Assembly: GCF_000526395.1 (NCBI RefSeq)
Contig: NZ_JAFZ01000003.1
Span: 1-64,000 of the forward strand
From: Aminobacterium mobile DSM 12262
GTDB taxonomy: Bacteria > Synergistota > Synergistia > Synergistales > Aminobacteriaceae
Reading direction: 5' to 3'
Length of the DNA stretch: 64,000 bases
Shown here: positions 42,130 through 52,341 of the stretch, in pieces
Layout: each line of letters opens with the position of its first letter
How positions within the stretch are numbered: the stretch's first letter is position 1
Program-made: the position numbers and the translations under genes
The notes under the pieces: model-generated
What the model was told of the DNA's origin: nothing
The model's input: the letters and a program-made list of their open reading frames with translations, nothing else
Databases searched by the model: none

Positions 42130-45100
42130 TTATTGAACCTGTAACGATCCTCCGCCGTAAAGGCTCTTTATTCCTGGATTATACATGTCTTCCACAGTGA
42201 CAGGGGGAATGACGAAAGATCCGCGAGAAACGGCTCGGACGGTGTATGTATATTCCAGGGGTTCTTTAAGGCCGGAAACAAAGAGTATAAGCCGGTCATC
42301 CCGTTGTTCTTTCCGGATATTAACAGTATCGAGGGCCTCTTTCGCTCCATCTCCAGTTGATTCAATTTCCAGCCCGCCAGGCAAAATATCGCTTAGGACC
42401 AGCATGGAAACTGGACCAGCAGGAATAATCTGTAGGGTGACGGTTATCTTGTCTCCATGTTGGACTGCCACATTCTTTTCAAGCTTGACTCCTTGCCTGT
42501 TCGTGTAGGTTCGTCTCACTTGAATGCCATGGTCGTAGCTCTCCACGGCTTTTTCGGGTACTCCTGAAAGAACCATGCCGTAGTAGACTTGCCCCGTCCC
42601 TTCGAGGCGAAGGGTGAGTTCTTTCCCTTCTACGGTATCGAGATTGAGGGAGGCTCGAGTCTCTTGATTGATCGTAGCTCCTACGTTCCCATTTGGAAGA
42701 ATAACGCTAGCTGTAAAGGGGCCTTTTTGAATTGTTTGAGTCCCTTCCAGATACCGCCCCAATGCTAACAGAGCCAAGCCATTCTCTTGGGTGGTGTCCC
42801 ATCCATTTTTTTCAACCTGAGCCATGAATTCGGCGGCTAGCGTTGTTGTTTCAGGAGCAAGGGGATCGACAAGGTTCCATATGAGGAGCAGGAACGCCTT
42901 ATTTCGCCAGGGGCTTTCTAGTGTAGCTCCCATAGTTCCTTCTTTTTCCATAGTTGGAAGGATACCCCCAAGGCTCTTGAGAGGATCCGTATTTTTCTGG
43001 TAGAGGGCGTATGCTCCAGCAAGAAGGATCCGTCCAGATAATGTCATTTTATCTCGAAAGCTCTGGAGATGATCCATCCACCCTAAGGGTGGTTCCCCGT
43101 AGAGAGAAAGAACAAAGGCAGCGTATGCTCGCGTAGAGAAGCCTTCTGCTCCTTCCTCGTCGCTTAAAGCAAGGATCTGCCGCAAATATGAGAGGGCTCC
43201 CCCTACCATATTCTCAGGAACGAGAAGACCTTGCCTTGTTGCTTCTACAAGGAAATGAGCAGCATAGACACTTCCCCATCTGTCAGGAACGTTGTTTCCT
43301 CGCCATGTGGTGAAGCTGCCATCAAAAAGCTGGAGAGCTGAAAGTTGGCGAAGGGTGTCGACAATCTGTTGTTTTATCTCGGCGTCAGATGCGAGAGTTG
43401 GATCTGTGCTTTTTACAAGATCTGGCAAAACAAGAAGAGGCCATGCGGAAGATACAGTTTGTTCCAGACAGCCCCACGGGTAAGAGCGAAGGAAGTTAAG
43501 GGCTCCGGAAAGATTGGCTGTAGGAAGGCCTGAAAGGGTCAACCCCCCTTTTTGCGTTCCAGGGAACCACGTTTGATCAAGAGCCAGAGGATGGTTTCCT
43601 TCTGTAGCTATCATCCCATTTTTCGTAATGCTGATACGGGGATAGGGAGGTCTGATGGTAATTTCCCGATGGGTGATAAATGACCTATCCCCCCATTTTG
43701 TTTCAAATGTTATCCCTCCTATGCTTGCCTGGGGGAGAGCTTTGAAAGAGAAAGAACGAGAGAGGCGCCCTTGGGCAGGAATAGTAAGCTCAAAAGATTT
43801 TTCCGCCCTTTCCAGAGTGACACCTTTCATATCTTTAATGGTAACGATCACCTTTTCTTCCTTATCTTTTCTTGAAAAGACAGAGAAAATCGATTCGAAT
43901 ATATCGCCAGGTGCTACAGCTTTCGGCAGAGAGGGTTCTAAAACCACGTCTCTCTGGATCGTAAGAGGGCGGGAGATGGAGCCAAAAGCTGCTCCTCCCG
44001 TGGCTACAGCCATGAGACGTCCCTTCCCGCTAAATTCAGGCAATTTGAAGGTCACAACAGCCTTGCCGTTCCCGTCAGTACTGATTTTCCCCTCAAAGAG
44101 AGAGAGAATCTCAAGAGAACGTCCAGTGAGGAGGGGAGATAAGAGACCTCCCATAGCGGCATACATGGCCTCAGCGCTTCCGCCACCTGCTGGGTGGAGA
44201 AGCGGCGTTTCCCGTGACTCCAAAGGCATGAGCAGGTCGTACATGTCATTTGTAAAGATAGATAGCTCCCTTTTCCCGAGGAAAAATTCTTCAGGTGCCG
44301 GAGTTTTATACCCAGAAAGGCCTAAAATCCCTTCGTCTACAAGGGCGACGGCTATGTCTCCCTGTATGGGTTTCCCACGATAGTCGGTAAGGCTGAGGGT
44401 AAAAGAGACCTCTGAGCCAGGTTCTGATTCTTCGGGTCCCTCTACGGTAATGGATAAATGGTTTTCTGGCCCGTCTACAATAAGGGGAACAGAACCCAGA
44501 GCCCGGTGGGATCCCCATGTCTCATCACCTGTTTCAGCCACAGGGCGCAGAATCCAGGCAGTGCAATAGGCGTTGGGGACCATTTCTTCCGTAACTTTCA
44601 CGGGAATAGTGATTTCTCCCGACTCAAGCTCCACGATTTTCCGGGAAAGCTGTTTGTCTGTTTCTACGGTAAAAAGCAATGTTCCCTTGAAGGGAGAACG
44701 GATCTGGATTGTGGCGGTTTCGCCAGGAACGTACTTATCCTTGTCGGTAGAGAGCAGAATCCTATCTATAAGAGGTGAACCTTTTCCTTCTCCAAAGGGA
44801 TACCATGCTTCGATACGTGTAGAGGCTGAGCTTCCGCTCTCTTTCTCCTCAAATCGCACGAGATATTCTCCAGAATCCTGTGGCGTAAATGTAAAAGTGC
44901 CCACGCCTTTCACCAATGGGAGAATTTTTTCTTCAGGAGTTCCAAGCTCTTCCTGTTCTTCCATCCGTGTCTGATCGCCATACCGTTTAAGGGTGTAATG
45001 TTTCATAATTTTTGAAACGGAGGCTGTTATTGTCTCTATAGGAGCGGCTTCTCCTTCCGGCGTAACGGCAGCTACCCGAAGCTCGAAGGGTTTCCCCGGT

Positions 45101-47472
45101 TCCGGCATCCCCTTTGCTTTTTCGACGCCTATCATATAGGGGGTAGGATAACAAGGGATTGTAAGAGTATGAGGAACCCATCTTCCACCCTCTTCTCTGA
45201 CTTTAGCAGTGAAGAGAAAGTTTAAAAGAGACGGGGCTTGAAGTCCTTCTCTCAAAGAGTAAGAGATCTCCCCTTTCCCATTGCTGTCGAGGGCTCCTTG
45301 ACCAAGAAAATCAGTAAACTCGTCAGCGGTTTTTTCTCCATCACCGAAGACATAAGCTCCCCACTGAGGATGGGAGAAGGGGACTGCAATAGTTCGTACT
45401 TCAGCCTCCCACGGGAGATCGGAGGCTGGGGCGCCGAAGAGGTATTTTGATGTAAGGGATATTTTTGTCGTATCGCCAGGAACAATTTTTTTCGCATCTC
45501 CTTCTACAGAGACTTCAAGGCGAGGTGGAGCAAACTCTTGTATATAAAAAAACATTTGTCCCAGAGGCTTTTTTTCATCGCCAGGGAGGAATACGGAGAA
45601 CTGATATGTTCCTGTAGGCGTAGCTTCCGGGAGACGACATGAGAAGAGCAACGTCCCGTTTTCTGAAAGCTCTACTGTAGATTTTGCCACTTCTTTCCCT
45701 TCTGCTGAACGTATGGCTACAAGGACAGGAAATGGTTTCGGAGCTTCACGGTCGCCATTACGAAGAATAGCTTTAAAGGTCGCTTCTTCTCCTGGCCTGA
45801 AAAGGTTTCGAGGGGCGAAACAAAAGGCCTCATATCCTTTACGAAGGTATGGGCGCCCTCCAATATCAAATCCGTTATCTGCCAAAACATTTCGATCTAT
45901 GCGGAGGAAAGAGAGATCGCTATCTTTTTCTACAGTAACCAAAAAGGGACGAAGACTGTCATTCCAAGAGTCTGTACGATGGAGCATAAAAATTCCGTCT
46001 CGGCCAGTTTTCCCTTCGGCTATAAGTTGATTGCTTCGAGAGTATATTTTCACAGTGCCCCTTGAAATAGGCTTCAGATCACGAATAGAGTTGGCCCAAA
46101 CCATAATCCCTTCGTTGTAGAGGCGAGTTACGATACCTATGTCAGTAACAGTTACAATCTGTTGAGCTTCTTGCCAGGCATTGGGATCCGTACTCTTAGC
46201 TGTAAGAAGAAATACGCCTTTTTGCCCTTCAGCTAAAGAACGAAGATCTAATGCTCGTCGTTCTGTGGCATTTGGCCTTCCTTTTATTTCAGCCTTTTTC
46301 TGAATGATTAATCGGGATAGTTCCCGAGGAATAGAGTCAGTTCCAGAGATTACGGAATAAGAGATGTTATTTTCATAGAGACGCCATAGGGCAATCTCTA
46401 TTTCTTCCATATTCACAGCTTCTACAGGTATTCGAAGATCCCCCGCCGGGGATAGAAACATTCCTGCGGTAGGGAAGGAAACAGAAGGTTCGAGATCTGG
46501 AAAAATAAAAGCCTTTGTGAAGTCTTCAGTGAGCTTCCCCCCAGAAGAACTTCGGGCGGGAAGTCCCTTTTTTATGGTCACACTGTACCGTTGTCTGGGA
46601 AGAAATGGGCCAGCGACAGAAAACCCGCTATATTCAGGGTTGATGCTGAAAGGAATATGGGGTTCCAGAGAGATGAAATTTTTTATCGTTCCCATATGAA
46701 CGGGAGTTGTTGTTTGGAACATAATGACACCCTGCTGAGGACTCTGTTGATATGCCCATGAACTTCGGATGGATAACGCAGCAGAGAGAGGAATTTCGTG
46801 CACTATGGCTTTTTCAAGGCCTAAAGGACCACGTTCACTCGTTAACCCGGCGGCAATAGAAAGCTTCAGTTTTTCACCGGAAATATAGTCGGTGGTGAGA
46901 GTTATGGATGTGGAAGGATGTTCGCCGGCGACTGAGTAAGGAATATTTCGCCCGTACTGGTCCTGTAATGTAACAAACCCCCTGATTCGTATAGGGGAGA
47001 CAGGTAGGGAAAAAGAGAGTTCAACTGTGGCAATTCCATCTTCTGAAAAGTCAATTTGCCGAGCATCTACGAAAGAAAGAGGTTGAGTTTGGAAGACAAA
47101 GGAGTGGCGCCCAGCAAGGAGACGTCCTCCCCGATCTCGAGCCCCTTCTTTGAACTCAACGCGATAAGCAGTGGCTGGGAGGAGGGGGGCTAACGGCTTG
47201 AATATAAAGGTTTTTTCGTCATCCCATCGCCCTTCTCCAGGAACGGATGGGTAGATAGAAAATGGGAATTCTTCTGCTGCAACCTTTTGCCCCTTTAAAG
47301 AATCTTCCACTACGGGAGTGGAAAAAACGGCGGTAAAAAGAGGCGTTCCCGTTACTGTCCCTTCCGGCTTAAAATCTTTGACTGTAAAATCGGAAGCTCC
47401 CCAGCAACAATCTGGCGCCATTAATAAAAGGAGGCCAATTGCTACGAGGAGTTGAGCGAATTTTTTCTTCAT
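42130..47472 (-). CDS. Bacterial alpha-2-macroglobulin (YfhM/A2M-like)
   Basis: A 1780-residue exported protein thought to trap proteases in the periplasm. A signal peptide (KKKFAQLLVAIGLLLLMAPDCCWGA) precedes a series of macroglobulin-like Ig domains. The thioester motif CLEQ is intact at about residue 1335 (YPWGCLEQT), followed by the helical thioester domain and a receptor-binding-like C-terminus. The frame opens at 47511, but GGAGGG eight bases before ATG 47472 fixes the start. A canonical lipobox is not seen, unlike E. coli YfhM. Coupled to pbpC: the pair is thought to guard the periplasm when the cell wall is breached. Confidence 0.94.
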   Translation of the reverse strand: MKKKFAQLLVAIGLLLLMAPDCCWGASDFTVKDFKPEGTVTGTPLFTAVFSTPVVEDSLKGQKVAAEEFPFSIYPSVPGEGRWDDEKTFIFKPLAPLLPATAYRVEFKEGARDRGGRLLAGRHSFVFQTQPLSFVDARQIDFSEDGIATVELSFSLPVSPIRIRGFVTLQDQYGRNIPYSVAGEHPSTSITLTTDYISGEKLKLSIAAGLTSERGPLGLEKAIVHEIPLSAALSIRSSWAYQQSPQQGVIMFQTTTPVHMGTIKNFISLEPHIPFSINPEYSGFSVAGPFLPRQRYSVTIKKGLPARSSSGGKLTEDFTKAFIFPDLEPSVSFPTAGMFLSPAGDLRIPVEAVNMEEIEIALWRLYENNISYSVISGTDSIPRELSRLIIQKKAEIKGRPNATERRALDLRSLAEGQKGVFLLTAKSTDPNAWQEAQQIVTVTDIGIVTRLYNEGIMVWANSIRDLKPISRGTVKIYSRSNQLIAEGKTGRDGIFMLHRTDSWNDSLRPFLVTVEKDSDLSFLRIDRNVLADNGFDIGGRPYLRKGYEAFCFAPRNLFRPGEEATFKAILRNGDREAPKPFPVLVAIRSAEGKEVAKSTVELSENGTLLFSCRLPEATPTGTYQFSVFLPGDEKKPLGQMFFYIQEFAPPRLEVSVEGDAKKIVPGDTTKISLTSKYLFGAPASDLPWEAEVRTIAVPFSHPQWGAYVFGDGEKTADEFTDFLGQGALDSNGKGEISYSLREGLQAPSLLNFLFTAKVREEGGRWVPHTLTIPCYPTPYMIGVEKAKGMPEPGKPFELRVAAVTPEGEAAPIETITASVSKIMKHYTLKRYGDQTRMEEQEELGTPEEKILPLVKGVGTFTFTPQDSGEYLVRFEEKESGSSASTRIEAWYPFGEGKGSPLIDRILLSTDKDKYVPGETATIQIRSPFKGTLLFTVETDKQLSRKIVELESGEITIPVKVTEEMVPNAYCTAWILRPVAETGDETWGSHRALGSVPLIVDGPENHLSITVEGPEESEPGSEVSFTLSLTDYRGKPIQGDIAVALVDEGILGLSGYKTPAPEEFFLGKRELSIFTNDMYDLLMPLESRETPLLHPAGGGSAEAMYAAMGGLLSPLLTGRSLEILSLFEGKISTDGNGKAVVTFKLPEFSGKGRLMAVATGGAAFGSISRPLTIQRDVVLEPSLPKAVAPGDIFESIFSVFSRKDKEEKVIVTIKDMKGVTLERAEKSFELTIPAQGRLSRSFSFKALPQASIGGITFETKWGDRSFITHREITIRPPYPRISITKNGMIATEGNHPLALDQTWFPGTQKGGLTLSGLPTANLSGALNFLRSYPWGCLEQTVSSAWPLLVLPDLVKSTDPTLASDAEIKQQIVDTLRQLSALQLFDGSFTTWRGNNVPDRWGSVYAAHFLVEATRQGLLVPENMVGGALSYLRQILALSDEEGAEGFSTRAYAAFVLSLYGEPPLGWMDHLQSFRDKMTLSGRILLAGAYALYQKNTDPLKSLGGILPTMEKEGTMGATLESPWRNKAFLLLIWNLVDPLAPETTTLAAEFMAQVEKNGWDTTQENGLALLALGRYLEGTQTIQKGPFTASVILPNGNVGATINQETRASLNLDTVEGKELTLRLEGTGQVYYGMVLSGVPEKAVESYDHGIQVRRTYTNRQGVKLEKNVAVQHGDKITVTLQIIPAGPVSMLVLSDILPGGLEIESTGDGAKEALDTVNIRKEQRDDRLILFVSGLKEPLEYTYTVRAVSRGSFVIPPVTVEDMYNPGIKSLYGGGSLQVQ

Positions 47473-47864
47473 CTCTTTCCCTCCATAAAAATCGAATTCA
47501 TTCTTTACCAACTATTATTATATCGGTAGAAGGCTTGTTTCTTCCTCAGCCTTTTGGTCTATTATTCTACAATCTCTCTTCCTACCTGATATCTGAACGT
47601 GTTTTCTAACCGTACGTCCTACCCCTCCTATCTCCCACCGTGCTTCCTATTTGCCTCCTCGAACGGTTTACGTAGCTTGCATGACTCCCCACATCTTGCT
47701 CCCTATTGACCGTGCCTTCCATACCATCTCATTTATTCCCAACCCTACTCTGCCCAAAATATGGAAGAGGTTGAGGAATTTTTATAATGAAAAGAAAAAA
47801 AGAAATAAATAGAGGTTACAAAGTAAAATCGTAAATAAATTGGATTATTTACGATGACGGCTCC
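47473..47864. other. Intergenic region upstream of clpB and the A2M gene
   Basis: No gene is visible. The plus strand from about 47580 to 47760 is markedly pyrimidine-rich, so a leader of the A2M mRNA would be purine-rich. At 47828-47855 there is a perfect palindrome ATCGTAAATAA-N6-TTATTTACGAT, ten bases before the clpB -35 box. It is not CIRCE (TTAGCACTC-N9-GAGTGCTAA) and I do not recognise it. Confidence 0.6.
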
Positions 47865-47916
47865 TTGAATGACCAATCCTGACCTATATAATGTTTATTG
47901 GTTAGTAAAGGTCAAA
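47865..47916 (+). promoter_or_regulatory. Promoter and CtsR-like operators of clpB
   Basis: TTGAAT (47865-47870), 16 bp, TATAAT (47887-47892). Downstream, GGTTAGT-AAA-GGTCAAA (47900-47916) covers the likely start and matches the element before the dnaJ-type gene. Within the promoter spacer, TGACC occurs twice ten bases apart (47870-47884), that is GGTCA pairs on the other strand. So two inverted sets of GGTCA-like heptads flank the -10 box. Confidence 0.78.
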
Positions 47917-47965
47917 TAGATTGTCCCATACGTTGACAGGTAATTGCAAGAGAGGGGTTTTATAG

Positions 47966-50602
47966 ATGGATATTTCCAAATTTACAAGAAAATCACAAGA
48001 AGCACTTTCTTCAGCTCAAGATATGGCTGTGAGCTGGGGACATCAAGAGGTAGATGGTGAGCATTTACTCCTAGCTCTTTTGGGACAACCTGAAGGACTG
48101 ATTCCGAGGCTTCTTCAAAAAATGGGAATCCCTGTAGAGAGTGTAACGAGAGATATTAAGAAAGAACTCGAGAAGAGGCCGAAGATTTCCGGTCCCGGGA
48201 TTGAGCCGGGGAAAATCTATATTTCGCGGCGGTTATCCCAACTTTTAGTTCAGGCTCAGGAAAGAGCCGAGCGTTTAAAAGACGAGTATGTTTCTGTAGA
48301 GCACATTTTCTCATGCTTCCTTGAAGAAGGAAATGCAACTGCTGCCGGAAGGATTTTGTCACAATATCATATTTCCCAGGGAAATTTCCTGGAGACGCTC
48401 ACTTCTGTTCGTGGTGCTCAGAGAGTAAGTAGCGATAATCCTGAAGCTACATATGAGGCCTTGGAGCGCTATGGGCGAGATCTTGTGAAAATGGCAAGGT
48501 CTGGAAAGCTAGACCCGGTCATTGGCCGAGACGAAGAGGTTCGACGGGTTATACGAATTTTAAGCCGAAAAACGAAAAATAACCCAGTACTTATTGGAGA
48601 TCCTGGAGTGGGTAAAACTGCTATTGTAGAAGGATTGGCCCAACGAATAGTGCGAGGTGATGTGCCAGAAGGGCTTAAGGATCGTACTATTTTTGCTCTC
48701 GATATGGGGGCGTTGGTAGCAGGAGCCAAGTTTAGAGGAGAGTTTGAGGAGCGATTAAAGGCTGTTTTGAACGAAATAAAGGAAAGCAATGGCGAAATTA
48801 TTCTCTTCATTGATGAGCTTCATACCATTGTGGGAGCCGGAGCGGCTGAAGGAGCCATTGATGCAGGAAATATGTTGAAGCCTATGCTTGCAAGAGGAGA
48901 GCTTCATTGTATTGGTGCCACTACTATCGATGAATATCGAAAGCATATTGAGAAAGATGCGGCCTTGGCACGGCGTTTCCAGCCTGTTCTTGTAGAGCAG
49001 CCAAATGTGGAAGACACGATTTCTATTTTGCGAGGGTTGAAAGAACGGTATGAAGTGCATCACGGGGTCAAGATTAGAGATAATGCCCTTGTTGCTGCGG
49101 CTGTACTGTCGAATCGTTATATTACAGACCGATTTTTACCAGACAAGGCTATTGATTTGGTAGATGAGGCTTGCGCTATGATCCGTACAGAGATCGATTC
49201 TCTGCCTGCGGAACTAGATGCGGCGTCGAGGAAGGTTATGCAGCTTGAAATAGAGGAGGCTGCATTGCGAAAAGAAAAAGATGAAGCGAGTCTTGAAAGG
49301 CTCAAGAACCTTCAGAAAGAGCTGCAAGAAGCTCGAGAAGAAGCGGACTCTCTTCGTGCACAGTATGAGAAAGAGAAAGAAAAAATAGGGGCCGTTCGTT
49401 CTCTTCGGGAAGAGATAGATACAGTTAAAAGAGATATAGAGAAAGCGGAGCGGGAATATGATCTGAACAAAGCGGCAGAACTGAAACATGGTCGTCTTCC
49501 TGAGCTGCAACGTCGATTAAAACAAGAGGAAGAAAGATTGGCAACAAGCCATGAAAATACCTCGTTACTTCGAGAAGAGGTAACAGAAGACGAAGTTGCC
49601 GAAATAGTAAGTCGTTGGACAGGCGTTCCTGTTACCCGCCTTATGGAGGGGGAGCGAGAGAAGCTGTTGAAGCTCGATGAGATCCTTCACCAACGGGTTG
49701 TGGGACAAGATGAGGCTGTTCAGCTCGTGGCAGATGCAGTAATGCGGGCTAGAGCCGGCATTAAAGATCCTCGCCGTCCGGTAGGTTCTTTCATCTTCTT
49801 GGGACCGACTGGTGTAGGTAAAACTGAGTTGGCCAAAACGTTGGCCGAGGCCCTGTTTGATAGCGAGGAGAACATGATTCGTATCGACATGTCGGAGTAT
49901 ATGGAGAAGTTCTCTGTTTCCAGACTCATTGGAGCTCCGCCTGGATATGTAGGATACGAAGAAGGAGGCCAGCTGACTGAAGCTGTGCGTCGCCGTCCCT
50001 ATTCTGTCATTTTGTTCGACGAGATAGAGAAAGCTCATCAGGATGTATTTAATGTATTGCTTCAAATTCTTGATGATGGTCGGGTGACTGATAGTCGTGG
50101 ACATGTAGTCGATTTCAAAAATACAGTAATTATTATGACCAGCAATATAGGAGCCCATTTCCTTCTTGAGGGAATTACGAGTGACGGACAGATAGAGGAT
50201 CAGGCAAGAGAAGCTGTAATGGCAGAGTTGCGTCAGTCTTTTCGTCCAGAATTCTTGAACAGAGTCGATGATATTGTTCTTTTCAAGCCTCTTCAAAAGC
50301 ATGAGATACGCCAGATCGTTAAGCTTTTGGTTCGAGAGCTTCAAAACAGATTAAAAGATCAGAGAATTGATCTCGAGCTTTCAGATGAAGCGGCAGATTA
50401 TATTGTTGAAGCCGGCTACGATCCGGTTTTTGGAGCTCGTCCCTTGAAGCGTTTCATAATGAGACAGCTGGAAACTAAAATGGCTCGAGCTCTTATATCT
50501 GGAGAGGTGCGAGAAGGGAGCAAGGTGTATGTTACCGTGAAGGGCGGGGAGCTTGCTTTTCAAATGACGTCCCTCTATCCTGATTCAGAAACACAAATGT
50601 AA
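47966..50602 (+). CDS. clpB: ATP-dependent disaggregase ClpB
   Basis: An 878-residue AAA+ chaperone that, with DnaK, rescues aggregated proteins. It has the Clp N domain ([34 protein letters not shown]), first ATPase (GDPGVGKT near 211), coiled-coil middle domain (roughly 405-525, rich in Glu/Lys/Arg) and second ATPase (GPTGVGKT near 613). The ClpP-binding IGF loop is not seen, as expected for ClpB. GAGAGGGG precedes the ATG. Its promoter carries the heat-shock-type operator shared with the dnaJ-type gene. Confidence 0.98.
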   Translation: MDISKFTRKSQEALSSAQDMAVSWGHQEVDGEHLLLALLGQPEGLIPRLLQKMGIPVESVTRDIKKELEKRPKISGPGIEPGKIYISRRLSQLLVQAQERAERLKDEYVSVEHIFSCFLEEGNATAAGRILSQYHISQGNFLETLTSVRGAQRVSSDNPEATYEALERYGRDLVKMARSGKLDPVIGRDEEVRRVIRILSRKTKNNPVLIGDPGVGKTAIVEGLAQRIVRGDVPEGLKDRTIFALDMGALVAGAKFRGEFEERLKAVLNEIKESNGEIILFIDELHTIVGAGAAEGAIDAGNMLKPMLARGELHCIGATTIDEYRKHIEKDAALARRFQPVLVEQPNVEDTISILRGLKERYEVHHGVKIRDNALVAAAVLSNRYITDRFLPDKAIDLVDEACAMIRTEIDSLPAELDAASRKVMQLEIEEAALRKEKDEASLERLKNLQKELQEAREEADSLRAQYEKEKEKIGAVRSLREEIDTVKRDIEKAEREYDLNKAAELKHGRLPELQRRLKQEEERLATSHENTSLLREEVTEDEVAEIVSRWTGVPVTRLMEGEREKLLKLDEILHQRVVGQDEAVQLVADAVMRARAGIKDPRRPVGSFIFLGPTGVGKTELAKTLAEALFDSEENMIRIDMSEYMEKFSVSRLIGAPPGYVGYEEGGQLTEAVRRRPYSVILFDEIEKAHQDVFNVLLQILDDGRVTDSRGHVVDFKNTVIIMTSNIGAHFLLEGITSDGQIEDQAREAVMAELRQSFRPEFLNRVDDIVLFKPLQKHEIRQIVKLLVRELQNRLKDQRIDLELSDEAADYIVEAGYDPVFGARPLKRFIMRQLETKMARALISGEVREGSKVYVTVKGGELAFQMTSLYPDSETQM

Positions 50603-50633
50603 CAGCCTTCATAGAGGCTGATTCCTATAGATG

Positions 50634-50667
50634 AAGGGGGATCGGGATTTTCCCGATCCCCCTTTTG
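50634..50667 (+). terminator. Intrinsic terminator of clpB
   Basis: AAGGGGGATCGGGA pairs with TCCCGATCCCCCTT, then TTTTG. A longer open frame for the next gene begins inside it, which shows that start to be wrong. Confidence 0.93.
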
Positions 50668-50732
50668 TATCGTATAATAGACTCTCTATAATAAAAGATT
50701 TGCTTTTATCGCTTTTAAAAGGAGTTGACAAG

Positions 50733-52340
50733 GTGAATCGTAGGAAGAGATGGGTTGTATGGATGCTTTTTTCCTGCCTGTTGGTGTCCGTTTCTTTCCC
50801 TTCTTGGGCGTGTACCGCTGTTCTTGTAGGGAAAAATGCGAGTGTGGACGGTTCTGTGATCAATTCTCATACGGCTGATAACTGGTATGATGCAAATTTA
50901 AGAGTGGTGAAAGGTCAAAAATATGCTCCAGGAACGATAATGAACGTTTACATCAACCTTTTAGGAGAAGATGCGAATCCGCCTCGAGTGATTGGTCATA
51001 TTCCTCAAGCTGAGGAAACCTACACGTATTTCCACGTAGGGTATTCTTGTTTTAATGAGCATCAACTCTCCATTGGGGAAAGCACTGTTGGGCAAAAAGA
51101 TGAGTTAAGTGCCTTCCTTCCTGATGCGAAAGGAATTCTAACCATAGAACAGCTTGAGATAATAGCTCTTCAGAGGACAAAAACTGCTCGAGAGGCTATT
51201 AAGCTTATGGGGGGACTGGCTGAAACCTATGGTTTCCTCCCTTCTTGCGTGGGTCAAGGAGAGGCCCTCACTGTTGCCGATCCTAATGAGGCCTGGATTT
51301 TTGAAATTCGAAGCGTTGGCTTTGGCTGGAGACCAGAGAGTGGAGTCCCAGGGGCTATTTGGGTGGCACGGCGTGTTCCAGATGATGAGGTGGCCGTAAT
51401 AGCCAATGGCAGTATTATTTCGAACATTGATTTAAATCAACCTGACTACTTTATGGCTTCACAGAATTATTTGGATGTAGCTATACAGCATGGTTGGTAT
51501 ACTCCCAAATCCGGACACCCCTTTAACTGGAGAGACGCATATACTCCTCGTTCAGGATATTGGTCCATGTACAGTCCTTGGGTTCGGGAACGGCTTTATT
51601 ATCTTTTTAAAACGCTGGCCCCCTCCAAAGAATGGGATCCCAACGCTGATGTGTCCTCCTATCCCTTTTCTATTAAACCTGACAAAAAAATTTCAGTTCA
51701 AGATGTGATGGCAATTCAACGATCGACCCTTGAAGGGACACCTTTTAATATGGAAGATAATCCGGCTTGGCTTGTTCCAGATGTGAATGGGAAACTGATG
51801 AAAAGCGAGTTGGCCACTCCTTTCCCAGACAGGCCTATGCGGGCTCTTTTAAACATACCTTATCATCGACCAATATCAGCAAAAACGTCTTATACATTTG
51901 TTTCACAGTCTAGAAACTGGCTCCCCGATCCAGTTGGCGGTATTATCTGGTTCTCAATGGGGCATCCTCACATGGGCGTTTATGTACCTGTCTATGCTGG
52001 TGCCACTTTCATTCCTGAAGGATGGCGAAATTTCAAGATGGGGCGTTTTGACCCATCCTCTGCTCGATGGGTGTTCCTTCTCGCCGCCGATCTGGTAAAT
52101 CGACGCTATCAATTGGCAGTTCGTGATATGGAGCAGGTCCGCACGTCCTTTGAGAATGAGTGGTTTGGAAAGCAAGTGGAGATCGAGAAAAAAGCTGTAG
52201 AATTGTGGAATTCGTCACCAGAATCAGCTGCTGCTTTTTTGAACGAAGTTACAGAGAATGGGATGAAAGAGGCCTTGCAAAAATGGTGGGATCTGTGTAC
52301 TTTTCTCATCTCTAAGTATATGTGGGATAGGTTTTGGTGA
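50733..52340 (+). CDS. Exported C69-family dipeptidase (first paralogue)
   Basis: A 535-residue Ntn-hydrolase of family C69. The signal peptide (RRKRWVVWMLFSCLLVSVSFPSWA) ends exactly before Cys27 (CTAVLVGKNASVDGSV), so removal of the leader would expose the nucleophile. Family motifs include VDGSVINSHTAD, FNEHQLSIGESTVGQ and the AWIFEIRSVGFGW strand. GTG 50733 follows AAGGAG with eight bases between; the frame upstream runs through a terminator and is not coding. A solute-sensing kinase starts 2 bp after its stop, so the enzyme and sensor are cotranscribed. It should cut dipeptides outside the cytoplasm. Confidence 0.92.
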   Translation: MNRRKRWVVWMLFSCLLVSVSFPSWACTAVLVGKNASVDGSVINSHTADNWYDANLRVVKGQKYAPGTIMNVYINLLGEDANPPRVIGHIPQAEETYTYFHVGYSCFNEHQLSIGESTVGQKDELSAFLPDAKGILTIEQLEIIALQRTKTAREAIKLMGGLAETYGFLPSCVGQGEALTVADPNEAWIFEIRSVGFGWRPESGVPGAIWVARRVPDDEVAVIANGSIISNIDLNQPDYFMASQNYLDVAIQHGWYTPKSGHPFNWRDAYTPRSGYWSMYSPWVRERLYYLFKTLAPSKEWDPNADVSSYPFSIKPDKKISVQDVMAIQRSTLEGTPFNMEDNPAWLVPDVNGKLMKSELATPFPDRPMRALLNIPYHRPISAKTSYTFVSQSRNWLPDPVGGIIWFSMGHPHMGVYVPVYAGATFIPEGWRNFKMGRFDPSSARWVFLLAADLVNRRYQLAVRDMEQVRTSFENEWFGKQVEIEKKAVELWNSSPESAAAFLNEVTENGMKEALQKWWDLCTFLISKYMWDRFW

Positions 52341-52341
52341 G

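Noticed and set aside
43655-44383. Plus-strand frame (242 codons) inside the alpha-2-macroglobulin gene
   Set aside because: Shadow frame with biased composition (Ser/Arg/Pro-rich) in the opposite strand of a clear long gene.
49565-50344. Long minus-strand frame (259 codons) inside clpB
   Set aside because: Antisense shadow of a conserved gene; no promoter, ribosome site or family features.
50631-50732. N-terminal extension of the first C69 dipeptidase
   Set aside because: The extension lies in the clpB terminator hairpin; the signal peptide and ribosome site place the start at 50733.
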